64,000 nt of DNA from Platanthera guangdongensis (Eukaryota; Streptophyta; Magnoliopsida; Asparagales; Orchidaceae): the NCBI GenBank assembly GCA_039583875.1, contig CM077153.1, positions 118,788,568-118,852,567 on the forward strand, written 5' to 3'. Below the pieces are notes generated by a model. The model was not told the origin of the DNA and did no database searches. It saw nothing but the letters and a program-made list of their open reading frames with translations. Positions 44,901-53,360 of this stretch are shown one piece after another; within the stretch, counting starts at the first letter, position 1, and each line of letters begins with the position of its first letter. A program made the translations under genes and the position numbers.

Positions 44901-46106
44901 CGGCACATAAAGAACGGAGCGAAGAGAGAGAGAGGGAGGGAGGAGAAGGTCCGCGCAGCCGGAGACCGGGACAAGCGCACCATTGGCCACAGTAATAGAC
45001 GGGGGGTGAGCAGCAGCAGAGAACTGGGGCGGTCGCATGGAAGTGATGTGGTGGGTGGCGCCCGAGTCCAGGATCCAGCGAGAGCTGGAAGAGAGACAGG
45101 CAGTACCTGCAGCGGAGGTGGAGACAATACCTGCATGGGAGGTGGAGGCATGGGAAGCCGAAGGGGGGTTGAGGAGCCCCTGGAGTTGTTGCAGCTGTAG
45201 GCGAAGAGCCTCAAGATCCGTACCAGTCGGAGGAGAGCTATCGGTAACAGCAGCAGTAGGCGGGCGAGGGGGGTAGCCATGTTTCTTGTGACAAACGGCT
45301 TCAGTATGGCCATCCCGGCCGCAGTAGGTGCACTTGGGCCGTCCGCGGCCACCACGGCCCCGCCCACGGGAGCCCGTACGGCCACACCGAGGAAAGGAGG
45401 GTTGTGGGAGTAAAGGAGGAAGGGCCTGCTGAAGAAGAGCCGGCGAGGGTGGTGCAGGAGCCTCCGGAGGAGGTGGTACGCGAAGTAACATCGAGCAGAC
45501 ATCAGAGAAAGAAGGGGTAGTGGGTGAAGCCAGAACCTGGGCCCGAATACTATGTAGGTGTGGCGGGACGCGAGCCATAATCATAGCAATACAAACAGCC
45601 TCCTTCTGGGCGCGTTGGGCAGCGAGATCAGTAGTCGCGGGCTGGTGCTGAATCCAGGCTTCCGTGAGAGTTTTAGCACGGGCCACGAAGGAGGTCATGT
45701 CCAGAGCTTTGCCAACATCCAAGGCTTGAAGATCAGTGAGGATGTCGAAAAGGTGTTGAAGGCTGTCCTTTCCGGAGTACAGCGAATGAAGTTCATCCCA
45801 CATGGCTTTAGCAGTCTCATGATACATGATCATCTGGTACGGCTCACCCTCGACCGAGTTGAGGATCCAGGTCTGGACACGGCCGTCATTGCGGAGCCAA
45901 TCATCAGTAGACGGAGTTGGTGGGCCCTGGGTAAGGTGGCGGGCAAGGCCCTTGGCCTGTAAGACCCGGCGGACAGAGTGGACCCAGGGAATGAAATTAG
46001 CCTTGCCAGAGAGAGAAATAGTAGTAATCCGAAGCTCATCCCGGAGTTCGAGAGGAGCCACGTGGTCGGCAGGGGGTTGAGCGGTAGTGGAGTCGCTGGA
46101 GGACAT
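41970..46106 (-). CDS. Copia gag-pol polyprotein, intact (1,378 aa)
   Basis: The frame is open from ATG 46106 to a stop at 41970, which lies in the 3' LTR. An upstream TTG-initiated extension to 46445 is possible in frame but lacks motifs. Domains in order are gag (LRDELRITTISLSGKANFIP), zinc knuckle CTYCGRDGHTEAVC near 45325-45290, protease WILDSGATHHIT (Asp near 45067), GAG-pre-integrase (WHCRLGHAPLPILQKALP), integrase (HSDIWGPYKVPS, RSDNAREYTSHEF, YTPQQNGVAERKNRHLLDVA), RT (FQLDVKNAFLNGDL; YVDD at 42954-42965), and RNase H (SDADYAGSLDDRRSTSGFCT, SSAEAEYRAMAAVVSELTWI). All catalytic motifs are kept. Style and short LTRs suggest an Ale/Ivana-like copia lineage, which is uncertain. It would supply all functions for retrotransposition. 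Confidence 0.96.
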   Translation of the reverse strand: MSSSDSTTAQPPADHVAPLELRDELRITTISLSGKANFIPWVHSVRRVLQAKGLARHLTQGPPTPSTDDWLRNDGRVQTWILNSVEGEPYQMIMYHETAKAMWDELHSLYSGKDSLQHLFDILTDLQALDVGKALDMTSFVARAKTLTEAWIQHQPATTDLAAQRAQKEAVCIAMIMARVPPHLHSIRAQVLASPTTPSFSDVCSMLLRVPPPPEAPAPPSPALLQQALPPLLPQPSFPRCGRTGSRGRGRGGRGRPKCTYCGRDGHTEAVCHKKHGYPPRPPTAAVTDSSPPTGTDLEALRLQLQQLQGLLNPPSASHASTSHAGIVSTSAAGTACLSSSSRWILDSGATHHITSMRPPQFSAAAHPPSITVANGALVPVSGCADLLLPPSLSLRSVLYVPASPFNLLSVGRLTTDMNCFITFTSSGFLIQDRQTRITIGRGRLQNGLYLLDVSPTSLSSVSSSDWHCRLGHAPLPILQKALPDISLPAFQCDSCIIGKQPRSSFPAHCTRSSAPFDLIHSDIWGPYKVPSISGYRYFITFIDDYSRTTWLYLLHDRSELPRVFQAFVLETRTQFSTTIKTFRSDNAREYTSHEFATLCATFGIIHQTSCPYTPQQNGVAERKNRHLLDVARSLMLHMHVPKVFWNFAVSTACFLINRLPSPVLHNATPFSLLFPSTPAFPLTPRVFGCTCFVHKLGPTLDKLDPRAAKHIFVGYSRTQKGYVCYSPLTRKVSVSADVTFREDQPFFPPPLPPLLPPPATTSSLPRPVIPVHSPPTIPPPPPTIDPPRPPVIRVYARRPLPPVAPLQSASTSASPCSAAPVSASTAHPMEDYVSLHRLSSPLQALATSLSSVSIPTSVQDALQHPGWRAAMEEEMAALWANQTWTLVPLPPGQKPVGCKWVFVIKHAPDGTIDRLKARLVARGFTQQPGLDYDETFSPVAKLNTVRILLSVAVHRQWPLFQLDVKNAFLNGDLQETVYMQQPPGFETMGESRVCHLLKSLYGLKQSPRAWFDKFSKALRDVGFTRSSADFSLFTRHQATGTVLLLVYVDDIIITGSDLDGIQAVKLHLSSVFQTKDLGPLRYFLGLEVARRSDGLVLSQRKYCLDLLHDAGYSGCKPINTPMDANHKICAQGSDSDSLLPNPEYYRRLVGKLIYLTVTRPDISFAVGLVSRYMHSPRSSHLQAVERILRYLKTAPGQGLVYKTSSSIPTLVAYSDADYAGSLDDRRSTSGFCTYFGGHLITWRSKKQAVVARSSAEAEYRAMAAVVSELTWIESLLTDLGVKLPSPALLLCDSQAAIHIAKNPVFHERTKHIEVDCHFIREKVHMKKIELKHVPGTEQVADILTKALPSTLFYQCLSKLGAYDLYAPACGGVLEKPM

Positions 46107-47013
46107 GGCGACGGAAGAGCAGCAGGGCTCGGAGAGAACAAACCGCAGCGGTCTGGAGGTCGCGGCGGCTGGAGGTCGCGGCGGGCTGGAGGCCGCGGCG
46201 GTCTGGAGGTCGCGGCGAGTAGAGTGAGGCCGCGGCGGACAGGAGCAGTCCGCGACAGAGGCCGCTGCGAACTGGGGCAGGTCGCAGCAGCGGACAAGGA
46301 ACAGTCCGCAAGAGGTCGCGGCGAACTGTGGGCAGGTCGCTGGAAGAGGAGCACAGCGGAGACCAGCAGAGCCCGCAGCGGACAGGAGCAGTCCGCAAGG
46401 GAAGGCGGAGAGAGAGAGTCCGCGAGCAGAGGCTCGAGCGGACAAAAAAGGAGCGAGCTAGAGGGAGCAGTCCGCGAGCAAGGAGGCTCGAGCGGATACC
46501 AGCAGAGCCCGCAGCGAGCGAGAGAGAGAGAAGCTAAAGGGAGCAGTCCGCGAGCAAAGAGGCTCGAGCGGATACAAGCGGAGCCCGCAGCGGACAAGAG
46601 GGAGCAGTCCGCGAGCAAGGAGGCTCGAGCGGATACAAGCAGAGCCCGCAGCGAGAGAGAGAGAAGTTAGAGGGAGCAGTCCGCGAGCAGAGAGGCTCGA
46701 GCGGATACAAGCAGAGCCCGCAGCGGACAGGAATGAGCGTCCGGAGCGGATGGAGAGAGGTGGGCCCCACGAGTCAGAGCAGAAGATGGCTATAAGAAGC
46801 CTGGGGAGGGTGGAACCACGGAGGGAGAGAAGAGGAGCGGAATCAGAAGGGCAGTCCGCACGAGACCGGAGCGGATGCAGAAGGCAGTCCGCACGAGACC
46901 GGGCGGACAGAAGCAGAGGGGCAGTCCGCAGGAGACCGGGCGGACAGAGAAGGGGCAGTCCGCAGAAGACCGGGCGGACAGAGAAGGGGCAGTCCGCGGC
47001 TAGACGCAACCTG
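46107..47013 (-). other. Repetitive purine-rich leader of intact copia element
   Basis: On the plus strand the words GAGCAGTCCGCGAGCA, GGCTCGAGCGGATAC and AGCAGAGCCCGCAGCG recur in order about five times between 46380 and 46740, and GCAGTCCGC...GACCGG recurs between 46850 and 47000. These are imperfect tandem units of roughly 60-80 bp. The long ORFs on both strands here follow from the absence of stop codons in the repeat. Confidence 0.8.
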
Positions 47014-47025
47014 GCTCTGATACCA
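47014..47025 (-). other. Primer binding site of intact copia element
   Basis: TGGTATCAGAGC on the minus strand directly abuts the LTR at 47026, an exact match to the initiator Met tRNA site. Confidence 0.96.
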
Positions 47026-47197
47026 TGTTGAAAGAGCCCAAAGCTTGTATGTATTATTTCAGTATGTAAATACAAGGAGAGAATACAAATATATAGGAGA
47101 GGAGAGAGAAGAATAAATCCTATACATGATGTGGGACTAAAGAAGGAGGAAGAAAAATAGGCCATCAAATGGGCCTTTTACATGGGCTTTTCTAATA
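47026..47197 (-). repeat. 5' LTR of intact copia element
   Basis: Length 172 bp, identical by eye to 41818-41989, and followed by AGTAT. Confidence 0.96.
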
Positions 47198-47202
47198 AGT
47201 AT

Positions 47203-50200
47203 CAACCTGAATGTTCTTATATTTTTAATTATTATTATGAAAGAAAACTAAAACCCATGGTAACCTAGGTCAAAAACACCTAATTTATTTTAATGCAGGA
47301 AAAGAACTATCCTACCACAGAGGAACAGTGATATTTGGATAGTGGATGTTCAAAACATATGACAGGAAGAAAGGCTAATTTAAAAGATTTTAAAGCAAAG
47401 CATGGACCTAAAGTCATCTTTGGAGACTCCAACTGTGGACAGACAGAAGACTATGATAAAGTCAAGGTTGGAGCAATTACCTTCAGAAAGGTAGCTTATG
47501 TGAAAGGTCTTAAGCATAACCTTATTTTCATTAGTTAATTACGTGATGAAGGTTATCAGATATTTTTTAATAAATCTTTATGTTATATTACATCCAATAC
47601 TAACAAAGTTGTTTTAACTGGGTTAGATAGGATAATATATATCTAGTTAATTTCAACTCTGCTAATTCTGAAATTTGTCTATTTAATCAGATTAGTAAAA
47701 CAAATGAACTATGTCATAAGAAATTAGGACATATAAAACTTAGAACTATAGCTAAATAATCTAAGGATAATCTTGTCAGAGGACTGTCATCTGCTTCTTA
47801 CAAGAAGGAAAGACTTTACAGGGTTTGTCAGTTAGCTAAGCAAACCAAAAATAGTTTTAAATCCATTTCTAAAAGTGATTCACTCAGAATTATGTATTTG
47901 CTACATATATACCTTTCTTGACCTATTGCAGTACAAAGTTTGGGAGGAAAGTTTTATACTTTAGTGATTGTTGATGATTTCTCTAGATTTACTTGGGTGT
48001 TCTTTCTTAGAAACAAGTCAAATAACTTTAAAATTTTTACAGACTTTCTTAGAAACATCAAGATTGAGTGCTCTACTCAGATTGCATTGATCATAAGTGA
48101 TCATGACACTGAGTTTGAATCTCTTCTGATGAAATAATTCTGTGAGAAAAAAGATATCAGGCATTATTTTTCTGCTTCTATAACTGCTCAACAAAATGGG
48201 ATAACTGAAAAGAAAAAAAATAGAACCATAATTGAATTGCTGGAACATTACTTGCAGATGCTTATTTACCCCAATTATTTTGGGCAGAGGCAGTAAGCAC
48301 AACAAACTATGTTCTTAATAGAAGTCTAATTCATAAACTGAAGGGTAAGACTCTTTATAAATTACTTAAAAATAAGTAACCTAAAGTAAATTATTTCAAA
48401 ATTTATGGTTATAAATGTTATATCCATAACAATGATATGAAACATTTAAGAAAATTTGAAGCAAAAGCTGCAGATGGAATATTTCTTGGATATTCTCAAG
48501 TTAGCAAGACTTATAGGGTCTTTAATAAATCTACCCTTAAGATAGAAGAATTTGTACATGTCTCTTTTGATGAAACTAACATGTTTTACAAGGATAAAAA
48601 CACTTCTACTATAGATTTTTTTCAGGTACCAAATCTGTGTAAGAAACTGGATGAATTAATCCTAACACAAGAGGATACATTACATCCTTCTCAACAGATT
48701 GCTGATGATGTCAGTGATGAAGAAGATTCAGAAATCTATGCTGAGAATATTGTGGCTAATGAAATTCTACCAGAGGAATTAGCACCACAAATAGTTGAAG
48801 AACCAACTCTACATGTTGACTTTGTCACACTTAGAGATCACCCTAGATCTCAAGTGATTGAAGACATATCAGCTGGTGTTCAAACAAGGCATCAATTGAA
48901 TCAAGATCAGATGCATGCTTGTTTTATTTCTCATATTGAACTTCAATCCATCAAAGATGCAGAACAAGATCCCCACTGGATCATTGCAATGCAACAGGAA
49001 CTCAATCAATTTGAGAGATGTAGAATTTGGGATTTAGTTACAAGACCCAAAGACTATCCAGTCATTAGAACCAAATGGGTCTTCAAGAATAAGTTGGATA
49101 CTCAAGGAATTATTGTAAGAAATAAAGCTATATTGGTAGCTCAAGGATACTCACAGGAGGAAGACATATATTATGATCAGACTTTTGCTCTTGTTGCAAT
49201 ATTAGAAGCTGTCAGGATATTTCTTTCATTTGCAGCATTCAACAAATTTAAAGTATATCAGATGGATGTGAAGACTGTATTCCTAAATGGAGAACTCAAA
49301 GAGAAAGTTTATGTTGAACAGCCACCAGGTTTTATCTCTCCAATTCACTATTCTTATGTTTTAAAACTTAATAAAGCTTTTTATGGTCTTAAACAAGCTC
49401 CAAGACTTGGTATGAGACTCTTGCTAGTTTTCTTTTACAAAATAAATTTAGTTGAGCCATGATAGATAAAACATTATTTTTTCGACAACATAAAACCAAA
49501 ATTTTACTAGTTCAAATATATGTTAACGATATAATTTTGGACTCTACTGATTCAAACTATGCAAAAAGTTCTCTGACCTAATGCTTTCTAAGTTTGAAAT
49601 GAGTAGCATTGGTGAACTATCCTAATTCCTTGGTTTATAAGTGAAGCAAACATCACATGACATTTTTATATCTCAGTGTAAATATGCTAAAGAGCTAATT
49701 AAAAAATTCGGAATATTAGATTCCTCAGCTATGAAAACACTCATGCCCTTTAATGTTGTTGTTGATACTGATGAACATGTAAAACCTGTTGATCAAAAAA
49801 CATATAGGACCATTATTTGGTCTTTATTATATTTAACAAGTAGACATGATATTATGTTTGCAACCTGTATTTGTGTCAGGTTTCAAGTTAACCTTAAGGA
49901 ATCACATCTTATTTTAGTAATGAGAATTTTAAGATATATAAAGGGTTGCCCTAATCTAGAACTCTGGTATCCTATTGAATCAGAATTTGAGTTAACTAGA
50001 TTCTCAGATGCTGACTATGCTGGATGCAGGGTTGACAGAAAAAGCACATCAGGAACTTGTCGGTTCGTTAGTGTTAGGCTTTTGTCATGGTTTTGCAGAA
50101 ACAAACATTTATATCTACTTCAACTGCTGAGGCTGAATATATTACAGCAGATAGTTGTTATTCACAGATTCTGTGCATTCAAAACCAACTACTAGATTAT

Positions 50201-50465
50201 AGTTATAACTTAAATAATTCAACCATTTTTGTGATAATACAAGTGCAATATCAATTGCACAGAATCCAGTCCTTCATAGTAGAACTAAGAATATATAAAT
50301 TAGACAACATTTTCTAAGAGATAATGTAGACAAAAATAAAATTAATTTTGTTTTTATTTCTACTAATTTTCAAAGAGCAGATATTTTTACTAAATCTTTA
50401 AATGAAAAGAAACATATATTTTTCTTAAATCAGTTAGAAATGATAAATGAAGAATCATTAATTTA
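47203..50465 (+). pseudogene. Sirevirus-like pol of element 1
   Basis: The order is protease (LDSGCSKHMTGRKANLKDFK at 47335), GAG-pre-integrase, integrase (GGKFYTLVIVDDFSRFTWVF near 47945), integrase end (AKAADGIFLGYSQVSKTYRV), RT (KTVFLNGELKEKVYVEQPPG, KAFYGLKQAP), RT box YVND at 49519-49530 where YVDD is expected, and RNase H (FSDADYAGCRVDRKSTSGTC, near 50005). It ends at TAA near 50465. Numerous stops and frameshifts make it inactive. Confidence 0.87.
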
Positions 50466-50474
50466 ATTTTTGTT

Positions 50475-50760
50475 CTGAGATCGACGAATTGGACACCTTT
50501 CGTCGAACGGAGATCGACAAACTGTGAACTTTTGGTGAAACGTTCGTCGAACGGAGATCGACGAACTTCCTTTGAGAAACTTTCATCAAACGAAGATCGA
50601 CGGATTTATTTCTAGTACTTTTCGTCGAACGGAGCTCGACGAATTGTATTCCTTTCGCAAAACTTTCGTCGCAAAACTTTCGTCGAACGGAGATTGACGA
50701 AATACATTTCTTTTGAGAATTTATCATCGAACAGAGTTCAATGTTTTGCTTTTCGTCGGA
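50475..50760. repeat. TTCGTCGA-N7-TCGACGAA array between pol and extra ORF
   Basis: Full inverted repeats with a 7-base spacer (ACGGAGA or ACGGAGC) lie at 50543-50565 and 50621-50643, with decayed copies near 50490, 50585, 50675 and 50725. A shorter version stands at the same place in element 2 (60175-60262). Confidence 0.85.
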
Positions 50761-50840
50761 CAGAGTTCGCCTTTTCGACTTCTGAAAACTTATAATTAGT
50801 TTTCATCAAACTCTATCTCGCGTATTTTCATTTTACTTGC

Positions 50841-50866
50841 ACTTGATCTCTCTATTTTGCAGGACA
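50841..50866 (+). promoter_or_regulatory. Splice-acceptor-like sequence before extra ORF
   Basis: A pyrimidine-rich tract CTTGATCTCTCTATTTTGCAG precedes GACA and then the ATG at 50867. The counterpart at 60341-60366 in element 2 has the same tract and the same distance. This suggests the extra ORF could be made from a spliced subgenomic RNA; that is inference. Confidence 0.5.
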
Positions 50867-51077
50867 ATGGCGATTTCTCAGGCGATTCTTTCAGCAATGA
50901 AATTTGATGCTGGATTTGATATTGACATAGAATTATACAGTCATTCAGATCAAGTTTTCCAAGATATTTTGAAACTCTTTGAGACTCAGAATCTGCGATA
51001 GTGATGACAACCAGGATCAAACAACCAGTGGCAGAAATCAAAGAGTGGATCCATACAGCCAAGTTTCAGGATTCCCC

Positions 51078-53360
51078 TGTAACACCCCAGTTTTCAGACC
51101 TGGAGTCGCTGGAAGCTAACGCCCGGCGGAAGAGATACCGCTGGCGGTAGGTCGATGAGCTCGGCATTGGATCCAGTGTGCACGATCATGGGATCCAGTG
51201 CGGACGATCATGGGATCCAATGCGCATGATCATGGGATCCAGTGCGCACGATCATGAGATCCAGTGCGCACGATCATGGGATCCAGTGCGCACGACCACT
51301 GGTCGTGCGCCACTGATCGTGCGCACTATTCTCAGTTTTTCTGAGTTCTGCCTAGGGCAATCGAACGACCATTGGACTTATTGTGCACGACCACGGGTCG
51401 TGCAACGCTGCTCGTGCGCGTTGGTCCCTTTTGTTCTAGAGTTCTGTCAGTGTTAATCGTACGATCATAGGATCCAGTGAGCACGACCACTGGTCGTGCG
51501 CCACTGATCGTGTGGACGGGTCTGGTCTGTCTTTTCATTTTATGGCCGTCCGATTTTTCCTTAAATCTGATCCAAAGGCCCAGGATCTTCCGCCCAAATG
51601 CCTTTATTAGGTTTGAGAGCCCCTTCCCTTCATTCCTTATCATTTGGAGAGTTGACCAAGGGTTTGAGTGAGAGTGAGGAGGAGGAGGAAGGAGGTCTTC
51701 CACCGGCATTGACGAAGCTTCGGAGCTCCGATCGTCATTCCGAGACCGGATCCGTGGAGAGGGCGTGGAGGCGCTCGTGTCAATCCGTTCAAAGCAAGAA
51801 TTCCATGGCTAGAAAGAGAGGTCGTAAGGTAACGACATTTTCTCCTCTCGATTTCTAGGATGCGTGCATAGCATCTCTTTTCTTTCTTGTTTTTCAAGCT
51901 TTTGGGCATCAAATCTCTCAAATGAGAGGGGTTTGGGTTGTCATAGTTCAAGAGGAACCACCGGGTCGATTGTGTCCGTCCCCAGCATGATATTGCATTA
52001 GAGATCCGCTCCGTTGGTGGATTAGGCATGGTGGGTGAAGCCGTAGTGGCGACCGTTAGTCCGACTCGGTGATGTTGCATAGCGAGGCTTAAGGATTTTG
52101 TAGAAATCCGTTGCGGCAAGAGGCCGTTTTTGATGTATGTGTTTTCCCTTTTTTTCAAGTGAGTACTTGTAGCCGGAACCGGACAAGATTAGCTCCGCGT
52201 TGGCGGTAGATGGTTTCCTTGGTGCGCGGGAACGTTGCAGTACAAATGAAGAATTAGGGTGGGAAAGGCTATGGATTGTGATGTGCTAAGGTGCGGTTTT
52301 GTCTTCGTGGTCGGCTGGCTATCCCGTGACGTGCAAGTCATGTGGGGAGAGTGTCCCGGCGACACTAGTCCCCTTTTGTGAGACTGACGAGAACATCAAG
52401 CATAGGACAAGCCTGGGCAATGGAGCCCACGAGCGGGTGGGGTCCGCGAGGGTTCTTAGAATCAGTTTGTGTGTGAGATGGAATCCTGACGTGAGAAGCC
52501 AGAGTTTGCAGGCAAGCCCGGGTCTAAGACCCACGAGCGAGTGAGTCCTTGGCAAGATTTCCATGTTGCGGCTTGTATGTCGTTAGGGGAATTGCAGTAC
52601 TCTTTTTGTTTACGGCTTGACACCGATGGGGCAATTGGAAGTACCCAGTTGTTATGTTATGACGATGTGCTCGATGCATACGCAATAGGGTGCCTTGGGT
52701 GAAGCCCGAGTTTGCATAAATGCTGCATAGTAGACCCCTTTAATTATATGTTCAACATAGAAAACGTGTATGTTGTTTGAGACATTCAAACATGTTTTTA
52801 AAGCTTTACTTGTTTATGTATATGACATACGAAATACTGACTTGCAGGTTCGAGGTGTACCCCGGGGTCCGTTAGGGGCGGCCGAGAGGAGATGTGTTGG
52901 TTACACAGTAGAGGTCAGTCTTTGCTGACCCGCTTTACTACAAATTTTTACAGGGCAAGAATCGCAAGCGGGAGCAAGTGCGCCGGCCGAAAAAGCTTAA
53001 GCCTCATAAAGTGATTACCATGCTTACTAGCTTGTTTTCTTCTTGACTGTGATGCTCCCTGTTTTTGGTATTTCTGCCTTGCATGTCGAGGTATCCTGGG
53101 AGTGCTTTTGCACGTTGATATTTGACCTTGTTGTCATTCAATTTTGGACTTATGTTGTGTAAGGCCTTAAGGCCATTTTTGATACTCCTGATTGGTAGTG
53201 GATAACTTCTAGTCTTATTGGTATGTTTCCGTTGTGGCTTTATTCTGAGTTTTGAGTTTGCTAGATAATATCATCTTTTAATGCTTAGGCTGTGGCGTCC
53301 GTATGTTATGGGGCCCCGGCCAGACCCATATTATATGATCATTACAGGGGAGGTGTTACA
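51078..53360 (+). mobile_element. Gypsy solo LTR, 2,283 bp
   Basis: The ends TGTAACACCCC and GGAGGTGTTACA form an inverted terminal repeat typical of Ty3/gypsy LTRs, and the flanking TCCCC (51073-51077 and 53361-53365) is a perfect target duplication. No internal domain is present, so it arose by recombination between the two LTRs of a full element. Orientation is inferred from the TGTAACACCCC start. No gene is found inside. Confidence 0.93.
51165..51320. repeat. 22-bp tandem repeat and palindromes in solo LTR
   Basis: The unit GATCATGGGATCCAGTGCGCAC occurs about six times with small changes. It ends in a perfect palindrome with 11-base arms and a single central base (51288-51310, arm GCGCACGACCA). 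Similar CACGACCA/TGGTCGTG pairs recur near 51390 and 51482. Confidence 0.9.

Larger units (their letters stand above)
41818..47197 (-). mobile_element. Intact young copia element (minus strand)
   Basis: This 5,380-bp element has LTRs of 172 bp (41818-41989 and 47026-47197) that are identical by eye, a perfect target duplication AGTAT (41813-41817 and 47198-47202), a perfect primer site and one uninterrupted polyprotein frame. LTR ends on the minus strand are TATTAGA...TTCAACA, so the 5' terminus is TA in place of the usual TG in both LTRs. It may be autonomous and recently active. It sits in the gag-protease junction region of Sirevirus-like element 1. Confidence 0.97.

Noticed and set aside
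46107..46445. N-terminal extension of the intact copia polyprotein to 46445
   Set aside because: It starts at TTG and covers leader repeats; the first ATG with gag similarity is 46106.
45830..47168. Long ORFs on both strands in the copia leader (for example 45978-46670 plus, 46458-47168 minus)
   Set aside because: Low-complexity repeat without stops; composition rich in Arg, Ser, Gly or Leu and no domain; lies in the untranslated leader.
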